DNA from: Plazaster borealis
Lineage: Eukaryota > Echinodermata > Asteroidea > Forcipulatida > Labidiasteridae
Direction of reading: 5' to 3'
Assembly: GCA_021014325.1 (NCBI GenBank)
Contig: CM037469.1
Span: forward strand, 12,218,663-12,282,662
Length of the DNA: 64,000 nucleotides
The notes beneath the pieces were generated by a model that was given only the letters and a program-made list of their open reading frames with translations, was not told the DNA's origin and did not search any database. The position numbers and the translations under genes were made by a program. Position 1 is the stretch's first letter. Each line of letters begins with the position of its first letter. Below are positions 1 to 11,379 of this stretch, one piece after another.

Positions 1-240
1 TTATTGCAATTTCATGGGAATAACCGTTTTCCCGAGCATGCGCAGAAACGTTAAGTCTGTAAACACAAGACTGATTGATTGTGCGTTGTGTATCCTCAGG
101 GTTCTCGATCCCCCGTGATAATGCCGCGTCCTGCGTTGTTGTTTTTCTCGGGAATCGCCGTGTATGTATGTTAGGGTTGAATTTGACGTGTAGAGCGATG
201 TACTGAAAATCAAGCCGAGCTGCGGAATCGCCCCGCCTCT

Positions 241-880
241 CAAAGAACGAAAAACCCCAAATCATAAATCCGTTGTAAATTGGCTTGCTGATTATTTGCC
301 TGTTGTATCGTCCTATAAAAAAATCACATTTACGGCCGTATTGATTGCAAATGGTGAAGTTTGGCGGTGTATTTGCGTTAGCTCAGTGCATTCATTTAGG
401 CAGGTCCAAACTAATTAGACGCCGGTGACGCCATGTGTTCCTCGTCGCGGGGTTTGTTTGACCTCGCGTTTTCAGATTTTGGGCTGGGAGTGTTTCTAGG
501 AAAAGACATTTTTACCAGGTTTTAGCGTGAGGTAAGGGACTCATAATATATTTTTTTTATTTCTTCGGGACTCCATCTATTGGAAAAATGTAAAAGCTAA
601 ATATTTCCAAACATCCTGGAGCCCCTCCACAGATTATGCTATTTTCAAATGTATAACAAAATCAAAAATGACCTGGGTCGACAAATGACTCATTTTGCTT
701 AATCGCATCACATTTGCACTCACAAGACTAATCATGAATGGACATTGCTTATGTATTATTAGTTGCATCTTATATTGTTATTGCCATTAGTTCATCTAAC
801 CATAGAACAAGTGGTAGACATCTACAATCATTTTACAATATGTCACATAACGACGATCAACAAATCACACAATAATACCA
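241..880. other. no recognisable feature
   Basis: AT-rich sequence with only short ORFs. I see no splice-supported exon, RNA gene or clear repeat here. Confidence 0.4.
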
Positions 881-884
881 CACT

Positions 885-2140
885 GTAAAAATGAAGGGCA
901 AAGAAGTTGATGGGTAATCTGAAAATGGGCAAACTAGGTAATAATTCGTGAGTTTGTTGGTTATTACTTTCTCCAACATGTGTGGCATTTTCCCTATTGG
1001 TTAACTGAAACAACAACACTAAACAAATGGTAAATATACTACATCAGTTGGGTATTATTTATCAGTCTCAGATAGCGAGATGGGTTTACCCATTATATAG
1101 CAAGACATTATTCTTCTGCCTCATCGTTGGGCATCTTTCCACATACAGTTGGGTAAAGTTAAACCTCATTGGGTGCAAAAGCATAAAAACGATCATTTCC
1201 AACATGGCGAGTGGAGGAGTGGCTGTGGCCGTGTCCTCTCTCTTAAACGAGCGGGGTTGCCCAGTGGTTATACAACTTTTTGAAGGTTAGTTTTTAACTA
1301 AATATAAAGTGTTGTTTCCTATTTAGTTGTACACAGTCGTGAAAGTGGCAGAGCAAGCAATACAGTGCTACTGCTATTGAATTATTTTCAGTTTTATCAT
1401 GCCATTCGTGTACATGTATTGTAATGTTAAAACATCGTGCAGGCAGTGCGTTGTAGTACTAGTAGTATAGACATGCAACGACGCGGCGTATGTGTGTGTA
1501 TGTTTTTGGGGGTGTAAAATATATGTAAAACAACAATACACGAATGGCACTATCACTGCATTGCTTGCACTGCAACTGTCACGACTGTGTATAACTAAAC
1601 AAAAAACAAACGTTATTTAGTTAAAAACTAACCTTCAAAAGCATCTACAAACCACTGGGCAACCTCACGTTTTTGAGAGAGACGCCAAGGGCACAGCTCG
1701 CCACCACTCGCCATTGTGGGAAAAAATCGTTTCGATGCATGGATGGACGTACGACATATCGCAGGAGCTGTGAATCAAATGGTTAATTATATTCACCATT
1801 TGTTGGATAACACAATAAATATTGACCAACTTTTGTTCATAAAAAACCCAACACTTGGTCAAGCAATGATTGCCCAACTGCTACATAAAACCTTTCTAAC
1901 AATTGGTTAAAAAAATCATCGCCCAATAAATGGGTAATTGATAATTTATCAAATACCCAGAAAAAGGGTAAACTAAAAAATAACCCAACTGTTGGCTACT
2001 AAAATATATCCAACTATTGATGAGGAAATATTACCCAATTATTTGGCAATCAGAGTGCCCAACTGAGATGGGGAAAAAAGTACTTAAAAGATGGGCATGT
2101 AGATAGTTTAAGCAACGTTGGGTAAAAAATTGGGTAAATT
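885..2140. mobile_element. inverted-repeat element with duplicated mini-exon
   Basis: Two arms face each other. The best-matched parts are about 1190-1395 and, in reverse complement, about 1555-1735. Each arm contains a start-codon segment reading MASGG and ending FEG, followed directly by GTTAGT (a splice-donor-like hexamer) and a shared AGTTTTTAACTAAATA tract. The arms have clearly diverged, by eye to roughly three quarters identity. Outside them, TTGGGTA/TACCCAA-like words recur many times from about 890 to 2130. This fits a non-autonomous DNA transposon or foldback element that carries, or is derived from, a first coding exon. The source gene is not recognised. Confidence 0.5.
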
Positions 2141-2148
2141 TTTGCCCA

Positions 2149-2535
2149 TTATTTTTTGTCCGGTCCACACAAACTCGGGTCGTCAATACAAGTGTTACAC
2201 AAATCCGGGTCCAAAATACAAGGGTCAGGGGGAGTTGTCATCGTCTTCGTTGTCGTCAGCGGCTGCGTCGTCAGCGACTGCGTCGTCAGCGGCGGCGACG
2301 TAAAGTCACAAAAGTACGTCATATGTGACTGAAAAGATGGGCCTTCGCTCAAAATACCAAGATTATTGTTGCATAATTGTTGTACCATAATAGATTCACT
2401 ACCATCAATGAAGACAATCTGTGCCCTTTGTCCATCGTAGGACGACGTGTTGTTAACATGACATCCGCCTACAATGGAGATCACCTTAAAGAAAAAGAAA
2501 AGCAATATTACCACGCGTGACTTCTGACAGATCAC
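2149..2535 (-). CDS. putative secreted Thr/Pro-rich protein or 3' exon
   Basis: This 128-codon ORF on the - strand has a hydrophobic stretch (VVILLFFFF) near its N-terminus and a cysteine-containing body. A mucin-like linker built on repeats of TTQ(S/P)L follows, and the tail is rich in Cys, Asp and Pro. The run TTTTCTTTTTCTTTAAG just inside the ORF is also a good splice acceptor, so the true product may begin there as a downstream exon, and the apparent signal peptide would then be intron sequence. The stop codon falls at the edge of the repeat element at 885-2140. The protein family is not recognised, and transcript evidence would be needed to call it a gene. Confidence 0.3.
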   Translation of the reverse strand: MICQKSRVVILLFFFFKVISIVGGCHVNNTSSYDGQRAQIVFIDGSESIMVQQLCNNNLGILSEGPSFQSHMTYFCDFTSPPLTTQSLTTQPLTTTKTMTTPPDPCILDPDLCNTCIDDPSLCGPDKK

Positions 2536-2539
2536 TCAA

Positions 2540-3020
2540 ACACTTTGTTTGTATGTATTACTACTATGGGTAGTAATCGGTGTTAAAAATACAACACAGA
2601 AAATACAAAAACTAAAGCAAACAAACAAACAAACAAAACAAACCAAGCAAAATCAAAAACTTACATTAAATCATAGAAATTTAACGAATTTACACAAACA
2701 TACAAAAATAAACTCCCCAAAACAAAAAATGTAATGCAAACAAATATGAAATACATAGATACAAAACAAAAACCTAATTTAAACATTTAAGACTATATAA
2801 AATAAAATAGAAACAAGCCGCAAATAAATATTTAAAATAATTCCTAATAAAATTCGCAATGTAATAAGTAAATGTATTTAGAAATAAGTACAAATTAAAA
2901 GTAAGTCACAAATAAACAAGTATTACACAGAAAAAATAATAATAATGCTGCGTTTAGCAAATATAAACAGTAACAATAAGTACATAATACATAAAATTGC
3001 TTATAAAATGCTGAGCAAAA
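2540..3020. other. A-rich low-complexity stretch
   Basis: The sequence is dominated by A and AAAC/AAAT words, with many AACAAACAAAC and AATAAA strings. No gene is seen. It sits directly outside the left end of the composite element that follows. Confidence 0.5.
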
Positions 3021-3724
3021 ATTAATGCATAAGCACCTTGAGCGAGGAACCTACTGCGCGCGCCATAAAACACATGAGCGAAATAAACGAACAACTTGGA
3101 AATAAACGAATATTTCAGAAATAAACCGACAGCAGAACTTCCCAACGGAGACTGCTGATTGGCTGGTGCGGTTTGACCCGCTCCGATCCACTACACAGCA
3201 CTTGTGCTAAGCTACAGTTGTATCGTGATCGAGATGATCTTACTGGAAGTGTGTTCAGTGGTTCAAATCTTCCATAGTTTGGGTTGTTTGACGTGCATTA
3301 TAGAGGAATGCAAGGTGTGGCCCCTTCTTCCATAATCGAACATGACCACAGTGTACCTTCCTGGTCGACATATTTCTTACTCCATCTATTTCTACCTCCA
3401 TGCTCCATCATGTTCCAAGGACCTTCATGGTCTGAGTATTTTCCATCCCTATCCCTATTGTTGCTGACTCTGTAGTGTAAGTTATTTGTGTGTGCATGAT
3501 GTCATAGGCAAAGTTACTTTTTGCTATTGTGGCCGCTCTCTTGCATCTTTCGCCTGGAAGAGACCTTGATTTCCTCACTATAGTCACAGTCATTCTTTCA
3601 CCAAATAGTTTGTTTATTTGACTGCACTCAATGTTGTGGGTACAAACATGTCCAACACAACGCTCTGCCGTTTCATGGGCAGATATTGGAATATTTGAAC
3701 CACTGCGCGCGCAAGATCATCTCA

Positions 3725-4740
3725 ATCAATTAATCAATCAAAAGTCATTTATAGAGCACCAGAATTAAAAGTTTGCTCTAAGGCAGTGGAATGGTTAGTA
3801 AGCCTGCTGGAACAGGTGATCTTTAAGGAGTGTCTTGAATGAGGTGAGAGAGCTGGCATTTCTTATTTGTACAGGAAGCTTATTCCACATTTTTGGGGCA
3901 TATACAAAAAATGATCTGTTTGCAAAAGTTGAATAGCGAGTTCTTGGTACAACAAAAAGGGAACAAGAGCTAGACTAACGAAGATGCCTTTGTAAAAATC
4001 TCAATTTGAGCAAATCCGTGATATACCCAGGGGCTTGTTTATGGCACGCTGTATACGTCAGAATCATAACTTTGTAGATGATTCTTTGAGAGATGGGAAG
4101 CCAATGTAGGATGATTAGATGAGGACTGATGGAATCGTATTTGGGTTTATTTATAATCAATCTTGCAGCAGTCTTTTGAACGTTATGAAGCCCCTTTTCC
4201 CATGTTGTTGTGGCCGCAGTCAAGAGACTATTGCAGTAATTCAGTCGTGACGTCACTAGTGTGTGCACAGCCAACTTTGTGGTCTCGACAGTCAGCAGCT
4301 TTCGCACTATAACTAAGTTAACCTTCAGATGGAAGTTAGAAGATTTGATGATACTGGATACCTGAGCAGACATTATGTCAGCCCAGAGTCAAACATAACC
4401 CAAAGATTTCTGACAGGATTAGTTTGGATAGAGACATCAATGAGCTCTAAAACCAACCAGCAATACTTATGTTTTGTCTGCATTTAGCCGAAGGAAGTTA
4501 GATGACATCCAGTTTTGAACCTCTGCAATGCAATCTTATATTCTCGAGATCCCAATTAGGATGCCATCATGTGTCGGAGGACAAATGGATGTGTAGATAT
4601 TGGTGTCGTTTGCATACAATATGAAAATCGATGCCATGTCTGCCATGTCTACGGATGATATTTCCTAGTGTGATGAATCAAGATTTTGATACACCCAAGG
4701 GCATTTTGTTGTGTCAATAGAAAGTTTGGTTGGATGATTT
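3725..4740 (-). pseudogene. LINE reverse transcriptase C-terminal fragment (CR1/L2-like)
   Basis: Read on the - strand, this is the end of a non-LTR retrotransposon ORF2. A YANDT motif stands in place of the reverse transcriptase YADDT box (about 4595-4625). It is followed by NWMSSNFLRLNADKT-like residues, then an open stretch of 132 codons (3975-4373) with SRLNYCNSLL, AARLI and LHWLPISQRI-type motifs, and the conserved WNKLPVQIRNASSLTSF tail (about 3800-3890). The element ends in an ATTGATTAATTGATTG-type 3' tail near 3725. Frames are broken and the 5' part is missing, so it is a dead 5'-truncated copy. Clade assignment is from motif memory only. Confidence 0.8.
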
Positions 4741-5483
4741 TGTTAATCAATAGAGGGCGATGTTGTGCTTTAATGGTAGTCGCACTGATACAAATTGCAA
4801 GGGGTGTGAAAAGGCCTAACATTTGGGATTATTTAATATTAAATTAAATAATGTTTCAATCTCGTCTTCATAGTTGGTATGTAAATTACTTGCAAATAGT
4901 TATACAAATATTCACTATGTTGCTTTCAATTTTCAGCTCTTCAGGGGTAATATTGGTAATTAATTAGGGTGAAGCGTAGTAATATTTAGCTGGATTAGGA
5001 GGCGGGGCCTATTTGTTGGGTCCTTTTCTGTTTGGCCACCTGAAAGTGTGCAAGTTGGTGAATAATGAGGGAAGAAATATTTGGGGTGGAGGAAGTGATC
5101 TAGGAGACCCACTCATGGAGCCATTGTAATGACAAATAATTAGAGAAAAAGGATCGGTTGGTATAAGTAGGATTTTGTAATCATATGTTGGCTAAATTTG
5201 GGTAACAATTGTGTAATAAATAAATAGCACATTAGTATATCATGTACATGCATGGAGCAGTAGTGGTCTAACTATATGTCATGCACAATTATGTGATGTA
5301 AACCGAGGTGGATGGTTACCTACGTTTTAGTGATCTGTAAAATTGGTTAATACTTGACATGATAAGATGTATTGATCTATTCTTGTAATGGGTTTTCTGT
5401 GAACGGTGAAATAAACAAAGCAGTTTACAGAGTAAATGTTGAGCCTGCTGAGCAACCAAAACCAAGGTGTCAAGCCTTCTTAT

Positions 5484-5681
5484 CAGGCGCGGATCCAGGG
5501 GGGCGTGGGGGGCGCACGCTCCCCCTTTTCATATAAAAAAAAAAAAAAAGAGGGAGAAAAGAAAAAAAGAGGGAGAGAGAGAGAAGGGGAGGGAGAAATG
5601 GGGCAACAAACTTCATTTATCATTTTGCTGCTTGGAATATTTTCACGCCCCCCCGTTTGGAAAATCCTGGATCCGCCCCTG
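5484..5681. mobile_element. MITE with CAGGSGCGGATCCAGG termini (copy 1)
   Basis: The element starts CAGGCGCGGATCCAGG and ends CCTGGATCCGCCCCTG, so its terminal inverted repeats are about 16 bp and imperfect. The interior has a purine-rich GAGGGAGAAAAG run. A second, longer copy in opposite orientation lies at 31243-31497. The terminal sequence resembles hAT-type MITEs, but no clean 8-bp target duplication is visible. Confidence 0.7.
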
Positions 5682-5844
5682 CTTATGTATCCGGACTTTA
5701 AATTAAAAACACTACATTAGTGTAGATTAGAAATAGGATACAACTATAGCTAGTACAAGTGCCGTGTGTGGATCGGAGCGGGTCAGACCACCAGACAATC
5801 AGCAGTCGTCTTCGGAAAGTTCCGCCGTTGATGTAGCCTATTTC

Positions 5845-6052
5845 TTAAGTTCGTTTATTTCTGATTTATTCGTTTATTTCTTAGTTGTTCGTTTATTTCT
5901 GAGTTGTTCGTTTATTTCTGAGTTACTCGTTTATTTCTGAGTTGTTCGTTTATTTCTTAGTTGTTCGTTTATTTCTGAGTTGTTCGTTTATTTCTGAGTT
6001 GTTCGTTTATTTCTTAGTTGTTCGTTTATTTCTTAGTTGTTCGTTTATTTCA
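5845..6052 (+). repeat. 19-bp tandem repeat in the right arm of the composite element
   Basis: About ten or eleven copies of TTCGTTTATTTCTGAGTTG with single-base variants (GAG/TAG, GTT/ACT). A few units in reverse complement lie in the left arm at about 3080-3125, so the array belongs to the terminal repeats and has expanded on one side. Confidence 0.85.
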
Positions 6053-6319
6053 CTATTGTGTTGATTGGCTTGGGCAGTGGATTCCTCGCTTACGGTGTGT
6101 TCACGATTAATAGTACCATCATTGAGGTTTTTTTATTATCATTTCAGCAATTTTAGTTTATATTTACTGTAAACCAGCTGGTTTATGGTAAGTTACTTTT
6201 ACTTATATCTATATTATTAATACATTTACTTATTATATGTACATATGATCATTTCCTTAGGACTTATTTTAATATATTACCTGTGGTTTGTTATCGTTTT
6301 ATATTATATCACATCATAT

Positions 6320-8940
6320 CTTGAAGCAGAACTTAGATCCATCTGCTCACATGCCCATTTTGAGTAATTCACCAGTGAGATCGGTGCTGGTTTATCTAAA
6401 CTTGAATGTGTTCTTAATTCTAAGAGAAATGGCAAGATTTGCGGTCTTGTTTCCAAACAGCAACAGTACAGACAGAGACGATTCAAGCGCAATATACCCC
6501 CTGAAGCTGAAGAGTCAGTCCCTCAATCCACAATCATTAACCTCTCATCATCTACCCTTTCAGATGCAGAACACGACCTGCTCTCCAAGGGACTCAACTT
6601 CTGCCCCACTCCCCTACTGTCAATCAGGTTGAGCTCCGTCAGGACCTTACTGACTACTACCGCAGAATTCGCCTCCGTGAATTCTTCCTCTACTCACAAC
6701 CTATGGATCCAGAGCCATTTTACTGCAAGACTAAATGGGTACCACCAAAGAACTGTATTCCTTCCCTTGAAACGTACATACAGGTTGTCAGTTCACAAAT
6801 TAGTTTGAGTGATCATTCCACCTACAGGACTCATGACAGCCTTTCTCCTAGAGCAGAACGTGAGGCCCTAAAGACTCTACGAGCACGGAAGGACATCACC
6901 ATAAAGCCAGCTGACAAGTGCTCTGCTGTTGTTGTCATGGGCCGTCAGCAAAACATCGATGAAGCCATGAGACAACTCAACAGCCAAACTAACTATAAAC
7001 CCGCGACCAACTCTCCAAGAAAGCCCACGACCGCGACCAACTCTCCAAGAAAGCCCACACGTTTCTCTCCCCGGTCGACTCTAGAACAGCCAGATTTTAC
7101 CTCCTTCCCAGGGTACACAAACCAGACAACCCAGGGAGACCCATCATATCTGGCAATGGTTCCCCCACTGAGAACATTTATCTTTTTGTTGACATTTTGT
7201 TTTTCTCAAGCCGTTAATGCCACAGATTGCATCATATATTCATGACACTCCAGATTTCCTCCGTAAAATCTCAGGTATTCAGAAGCAGGTCCTCAACACA
7301 GCCATCATCGGTACTTTTGATGTGTCCTCTTTGTACACCAACATTCCCCAAGATGAAGGGATTGCTGCCTGCTCTTCAGCTCTGGCTAATAGTGGTCACA
7401 CGTCATCGCCCATTTCTGACATTGTATCCCTCATGCAACATGTTCTAACTAAAAACAACTTTTCTTTCATGGGTAGGAATTTCCTACAGGTACATGGCGC
7501 TGCAATGGGTACACGTATGGCACCATCCATGGCATGCCTATTCATGAGCCAACTTGAACAGCGCATGTTGGCGTCAGCCCCGTGCCGTCCATGGGTCTGT
7601 GGCGCTATATCGATGGCATTTTTTTCATCTGGACCAGTAATGAAGCCAGCCTCACAGCATTCATTAACCACATAAATTCCTTTCACAGGACTATCAAGTT
7701 CACGAGCGAATACTCAACCAAAGATACCAACTTTCTGGAGGTCAAGGTTCTTAAGACGGATGATGGCTTAACCACAGATCTCTATGCTAAACCCACAGAT
7801 AAGCATCAATACCTACATTCAAGCAGCTGTCACCCCCGACACTGCAAAATCAGCATAGCCTACAGTCAGGCCCTCAGACTCCGTCAAATCTGTTCTAATG
7901 ATTCTGATTTTATCCACCACTCACAGGAACTTAAGAAACACCTTGTTTCCAGGGGTCAAGGGGAAAGTTCCTTTTGTTGTTACTTTCCACCCCTCACTTC
8001 CTCCCATTCATAAAATAACCAGTTCTAACCATCATATTCTTCACACATCAGATCGACTTCAACGTGCTGTACAGGAATAACCCATAGTTGCCTACAGACG
8101 CCCATCCAGTCTCAGGGATCTCATTGTCCGGGCAGAAGTCCCCCCCATTAATGATAATGTTAATCCCCCTTTACCACAGGGAACTTTTAGGTGTCCCAAC
8201 ACTTCCAAATGCATCGTCTGTAGACAACACATCAGGGAATCGGACTCCTTCACCAGCCATACCGGTGGTACTACCCATAAGACAACGGGTCATGTCACCT
8301 GCACCACCACTAATCTCATCTATCTCATATCTTGCAAAGTTTGTGGTGTTCAATATATAGATGAAACAAGAACTACACTCAAGAGGCGTTTCTACGGCCA
8401 CAGATCCACAGTCAACACCCAGCAGCTGGATACACCTGTAGGACATCACTTCAATCTTCATAATCACTCCATTTCTGACATGATTTTACAGGGAATTGAG
8501 GCACTAGGTAACAGGGAGACTGTTCGTCTGAGTAGGGAGAAACTGTGGATAAGGCGCCTTCAAACCATTCAACCCCATGGTCTGAACATCCAAGAAGGAA
8601 ATGACTAATAACCTTTTGTCTTTGCCTTCTCCTTTTCCTCACAGATATCCCCCTTTTTTAGCCTGCCCCAGTTACTAATTAATTACTTGTTCTCCCTCTT
8701 CCCACCTTTGATCTTGTCCTTTGTGTTTCCAACTTCTTGTGGTCAGACCAGCCCCCTCCCTCCAACCCCTCGTCTCCCTATTTATTGTTTACCCCTTGCC
8801 TTGTCTGTTTGCTCTCTGCCTCTATTCATGTATTTCCACTTGAATGCTTTTGTTACACTTTTATACCTGTTCATGTGTGTTGTCTTGTCATTTAGCCTTC
8901 GAGAAAGACTCTGCTAGGGTCGAAACGTCAGGCCATTAAC
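6320..8940 (+). pseudogene. Penelope-like element (RT + GIY-YIG), inactivated
   Basis: Consecutive segments in shifting frames match Penelope-like retroelement proteins. They are an N-terminal INLSSSTLSDAEHDLLSKG-type motif (about 6533-6610), a TIKPADK region (about 6900), reverse transcriptase block A with FDVSSLYTNIP (about 7317), block B GAAMGTRMAPSMACLFM (about 7495), and block C YIDGIFFIW (about 7603). A CPNTSKCIVC zinc-finger-like motif and a GIY-YIG endonuclease domain follow, ending at 8608. Block C has Gly where the second catalytic Asp of YxDD should be, and the GIY-YIG motif reads YID instead of YVG. With these changes, several frameshifts and a 28-bp internal duplication near 7000-7050, the copy is dead. 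The downstream stretch to about 8934 is the element's 3' region. Confidence 0.85.
8893..8934 (+). ncRNA. possible degenerate hammerhead-type motif at Penelope-like element 3' end
   Basis: A GACTC-TGCTA-GGGTC stem-loop is followed by GAAACGTC and enclosed by GCCT/AGGC. This order resembles the helix II plus GAAAC part of the hammerhead ribozymes known from Penelope-like elements. The expected CTGANGA strand is not intact (TCGAGAAA is present), so activity is doubtful. Confidence 0.35.
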
Positions 8941-9001
8941 TATTTTTTTGCGTTTTATATTATCTAGGCATCAACTTCAAAACCAGTATTTTGTTTGCAC
9001 G

Positions 9002-9254
9002 CATCTTTTATCTGACTTCTCGCAACGAGAAGTCAGATGCATTGCGAGAAGTCAGATAAATTGTGGGTCCATAGCCAGCCCGAAGCCAGCCCGAAGCCAG
9101 CCCTGCACATTATGCATTGCGACAACGTGCGTGCGCCCGGCGCCAGACCTCACTCCCCGAAACCAGGTTTTCATAAACAGCCGCCGGACCCACAATTTAT
9201 CGGACTTCTCGCAATGCATCTGACTTCTCGTTGCGAGAAGTCAGATAAAAGATG
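9002..9254. mobile_element. MITE with 69-bp terminal inverted repeats
   Basis: The first 69 bases (9002-9070) and last 69 bases (9186-9254) are reverse complements with a single mismatch. Each arm is itself partly palindromic around GACTTCTCGCAACGAGAAGTC. The 115-bp centre contains three GAAGCCAGCCC-type direct repeats (about 9071-9105). No protein is encoded and no clear target-site duplication is visible. Confidence 0.8.
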
Positions 9255-9529
9255 GCTGGACATGATCAACGGAAAACGGGAATGTCTCAAAAATCATCAT
9301 TTTTTAGCCGGACAAATTTCCGTGAGTACAATTTCATGCCTGGTGTTACATCTTAAACATATGGAGAGGCCAGTTGGCAGTTTTTAAGGTAATTCGTTGG
9401 GTATTTCCGTCATTTTGGGGCATTTTTGGTGTGACATCTCTGATTTTTTATGAAAATATTGCACTTCCCCATATTTTTGGTAGCTTTCGCTGGGGCGCTA
9501 GTACGACCGATAATGTCAAAATTCGAAAA

Positions 9530-10830
9530 AACGAGTACAGCGCCCCAGTTACTGGGTCTAGGTTTGAACAGGAAATCAAGGTCAAATAGGGTCACACTCT
9601 GTGAAACGTTTGTGAAGATGTTATACTTTTCCAAAGTTGTATAGGTTGTAGAAATCCAATATGTGGTTCAGGCGTTATGATTTTGTCAAACATTAAACTT
9701 TAACTTCCGGATTGAACTGGAAGTGAAGGTCAAACAGGATCACACTCTGTGTAGCGTTTGTTTATGGATATTAAACATCCAATTTGTGATTCAGGAGTTG
9801 TGCATTTTTCAAATATTAAATTGATCTTTAGGTGGTCAATATAAAATGTAACAGTGATGTTGAATGTATTCACACAAGTAAATGTACTCTGTACATGTAC
9901 ACTAAAATAAACGTACAACGCACGCGTACATATGTTATTACATTATCGTGCGTTATCAATGTGGGTCAACACATACATGCGCTTTAACGTCCAATTTTGA
10001 CGAGATGTAAAGATCAAAATGTTGTCATTCTTTGCAAAAGTTTGAGCAGAATCACAGATCTATAACCTGATGCAAAAAATTAGACTAAACCGATGAATAG
10101 TTCTTTATATAATTTTGTTTGCAAATTTCAACTTCCGGTTTGCACCGGAAGTCGAGGTTAAGTTAGGCCACATTCTGTAAAGCGTTTGTTTAACGTTTAG
10201 AGACCTTTTCGATGATGTGTCGATTGTAAATATCCAGCATGTGGTTCAGGACTTATGATATTTTCAAATATTAACATTTGATTTAATGTTATTCAATATC
10301 TATTGACATCATCATGACATCATCAAGTTTGTGTCGTCTTGAAATTAAGGTTAAAGTGTCTGATGAGTTTAAATGTGTTCAATTCAGTTTCAATCATGAG
10401 TTATGCTGTATATAAGCCCGCAAATGACTTTTTGAAGAAGAAAAACAAAAAAAAATTGACCTACCGGTTCGACCGGAAGTAAGGTCATACGATTTGGGCG
10501 TTAACGTTTCAAATGTTGTCCCTGTCTTGCCTTATCAGATGCCCACTTATGAACGTCATAGCTGTAAAATTCCATGAAATACAGCGAGTAGCAAATGGTC
10601 ATTTTGGTACTTTAAAACCTCATCAACTGATGACGTCATGAAAACTGTGCCGTCTTCATATTGAGGTTCAATTGGAGACTTTGGAACGCTAGCTGGCAGA
10701 GACTTACCAGGTAAATTTGCATTGTTTACTTAGTCCTGAGCATGCGCACATTTCCGAGAACAATATATTTACCTCGAAACTCTGCTGCCACCTAGTGCCC
10801 AAAAGTCCCCCATTGTCTGATGAGTTTCAA
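9530..10830 (+). repeat. diverged dispersed repeat units with CTTCCGG/CCGGAAGT cores
   Basis: At least three related units are visible. Each has a TTCCGG...GGAAGT dyad, then AGGTCA, a CACACTCTGT or CACATTCTGT word, GCGTTTGT, and an ATATGTGGTTCAGG-type segment. The cores lie near 9555-9700, 9700-9830 and 10128-10270, with a shortened unit near 10462. GTGCCGTCTT and TTCAATCATGAGTTATGCTGTA segments follow near 10325-10430 and 10650-10860, and recur at 18440-18530. This looks like an old tandem or dispersed non-coding family. Confidence 0.45.
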
Positions 10831-11139
10831 TGTTCAATTCAGTTTCTATGCTGTAGAGAAGAGTGCCACAGAAGAAGAAGATGAAGAAGACAACAAAAAT
10901 GGAACATAAACAAGCGGTGATTGCACAAACACATGGGGAGTCTCAATTCCCCTTATATGTTTCTCCTTATAGACTCGGGTTTGTAGCGTGTGGTAGTGTG
11001 AACTTTTAGCATCATATAGCCCCTGATATCGACTGCCCTGCCCAGTCTTTTTTGAAATGGGTAATTTCATAACCGTGTAGTTGGTTTGCCTGGTGCATGT
11101 TTCCCTCCATACTACAATTCAGACTGTTTGACAGAAATG

Positions 11140-11377
11140 CACTCTAAAAACTCCCGGTCAAGAATTGACCCGGATACTTCGGGTTCCAGGAGATTTTGTC
11201 CCTTTGCCGGGTCAGGCTGACCAGGAAAGTGGTAAACAGGAATTTAACTCGGATTATGCGTCAGTTTGACCAATTTTTTGGTCAATTTGATACAGATTCC
11301 GGGTCATACTGACCCAGAATTGGGTCAAGCTCCTTGGGAACCGGATTCGGAATTCTGACCCGGAAGTTTTTAGAGTG
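11140..11377. mobile_element. MITE with CACTCTAAAAACT termini
   Basis: The element begins CACTCTAAAAACTCCCGG and ends CCGGAAGTTTTTAGAGTG, giving near-perfect inverted ends. The interior repeats GACCCGG/CCGGGTC words. It has no coding capacity. Confidence 0.7.
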
Positions 11378-11379
11378 TT

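Larger units (their letters stand above)
3025..6120. mobile_element. composite inverted-repeat element enclosing a LINE fragment
   Basis: The left arm (about 3025-3228) and right arm (about 5728-6120) are reverse complements. Both contain, in order, a GAGCGAGGAA-like end, AAATAAACGAACAACT units, a CTGCTGATTG segment, GACCCGCTCCGATCCA and a TAGTTGTATC segment. The arms differ mainly in the number of 19-bp tandem units (two or three on the left, ten or more on the right). The 2.5-kb interior holds a LINE fragment (3725-4740) and a short MITE (5484-5681), both apparently captured or inserted later. No transposase is visible, so it is best described as a foldback or long-TIR non-autonomous element. 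Confidence 0.55.
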
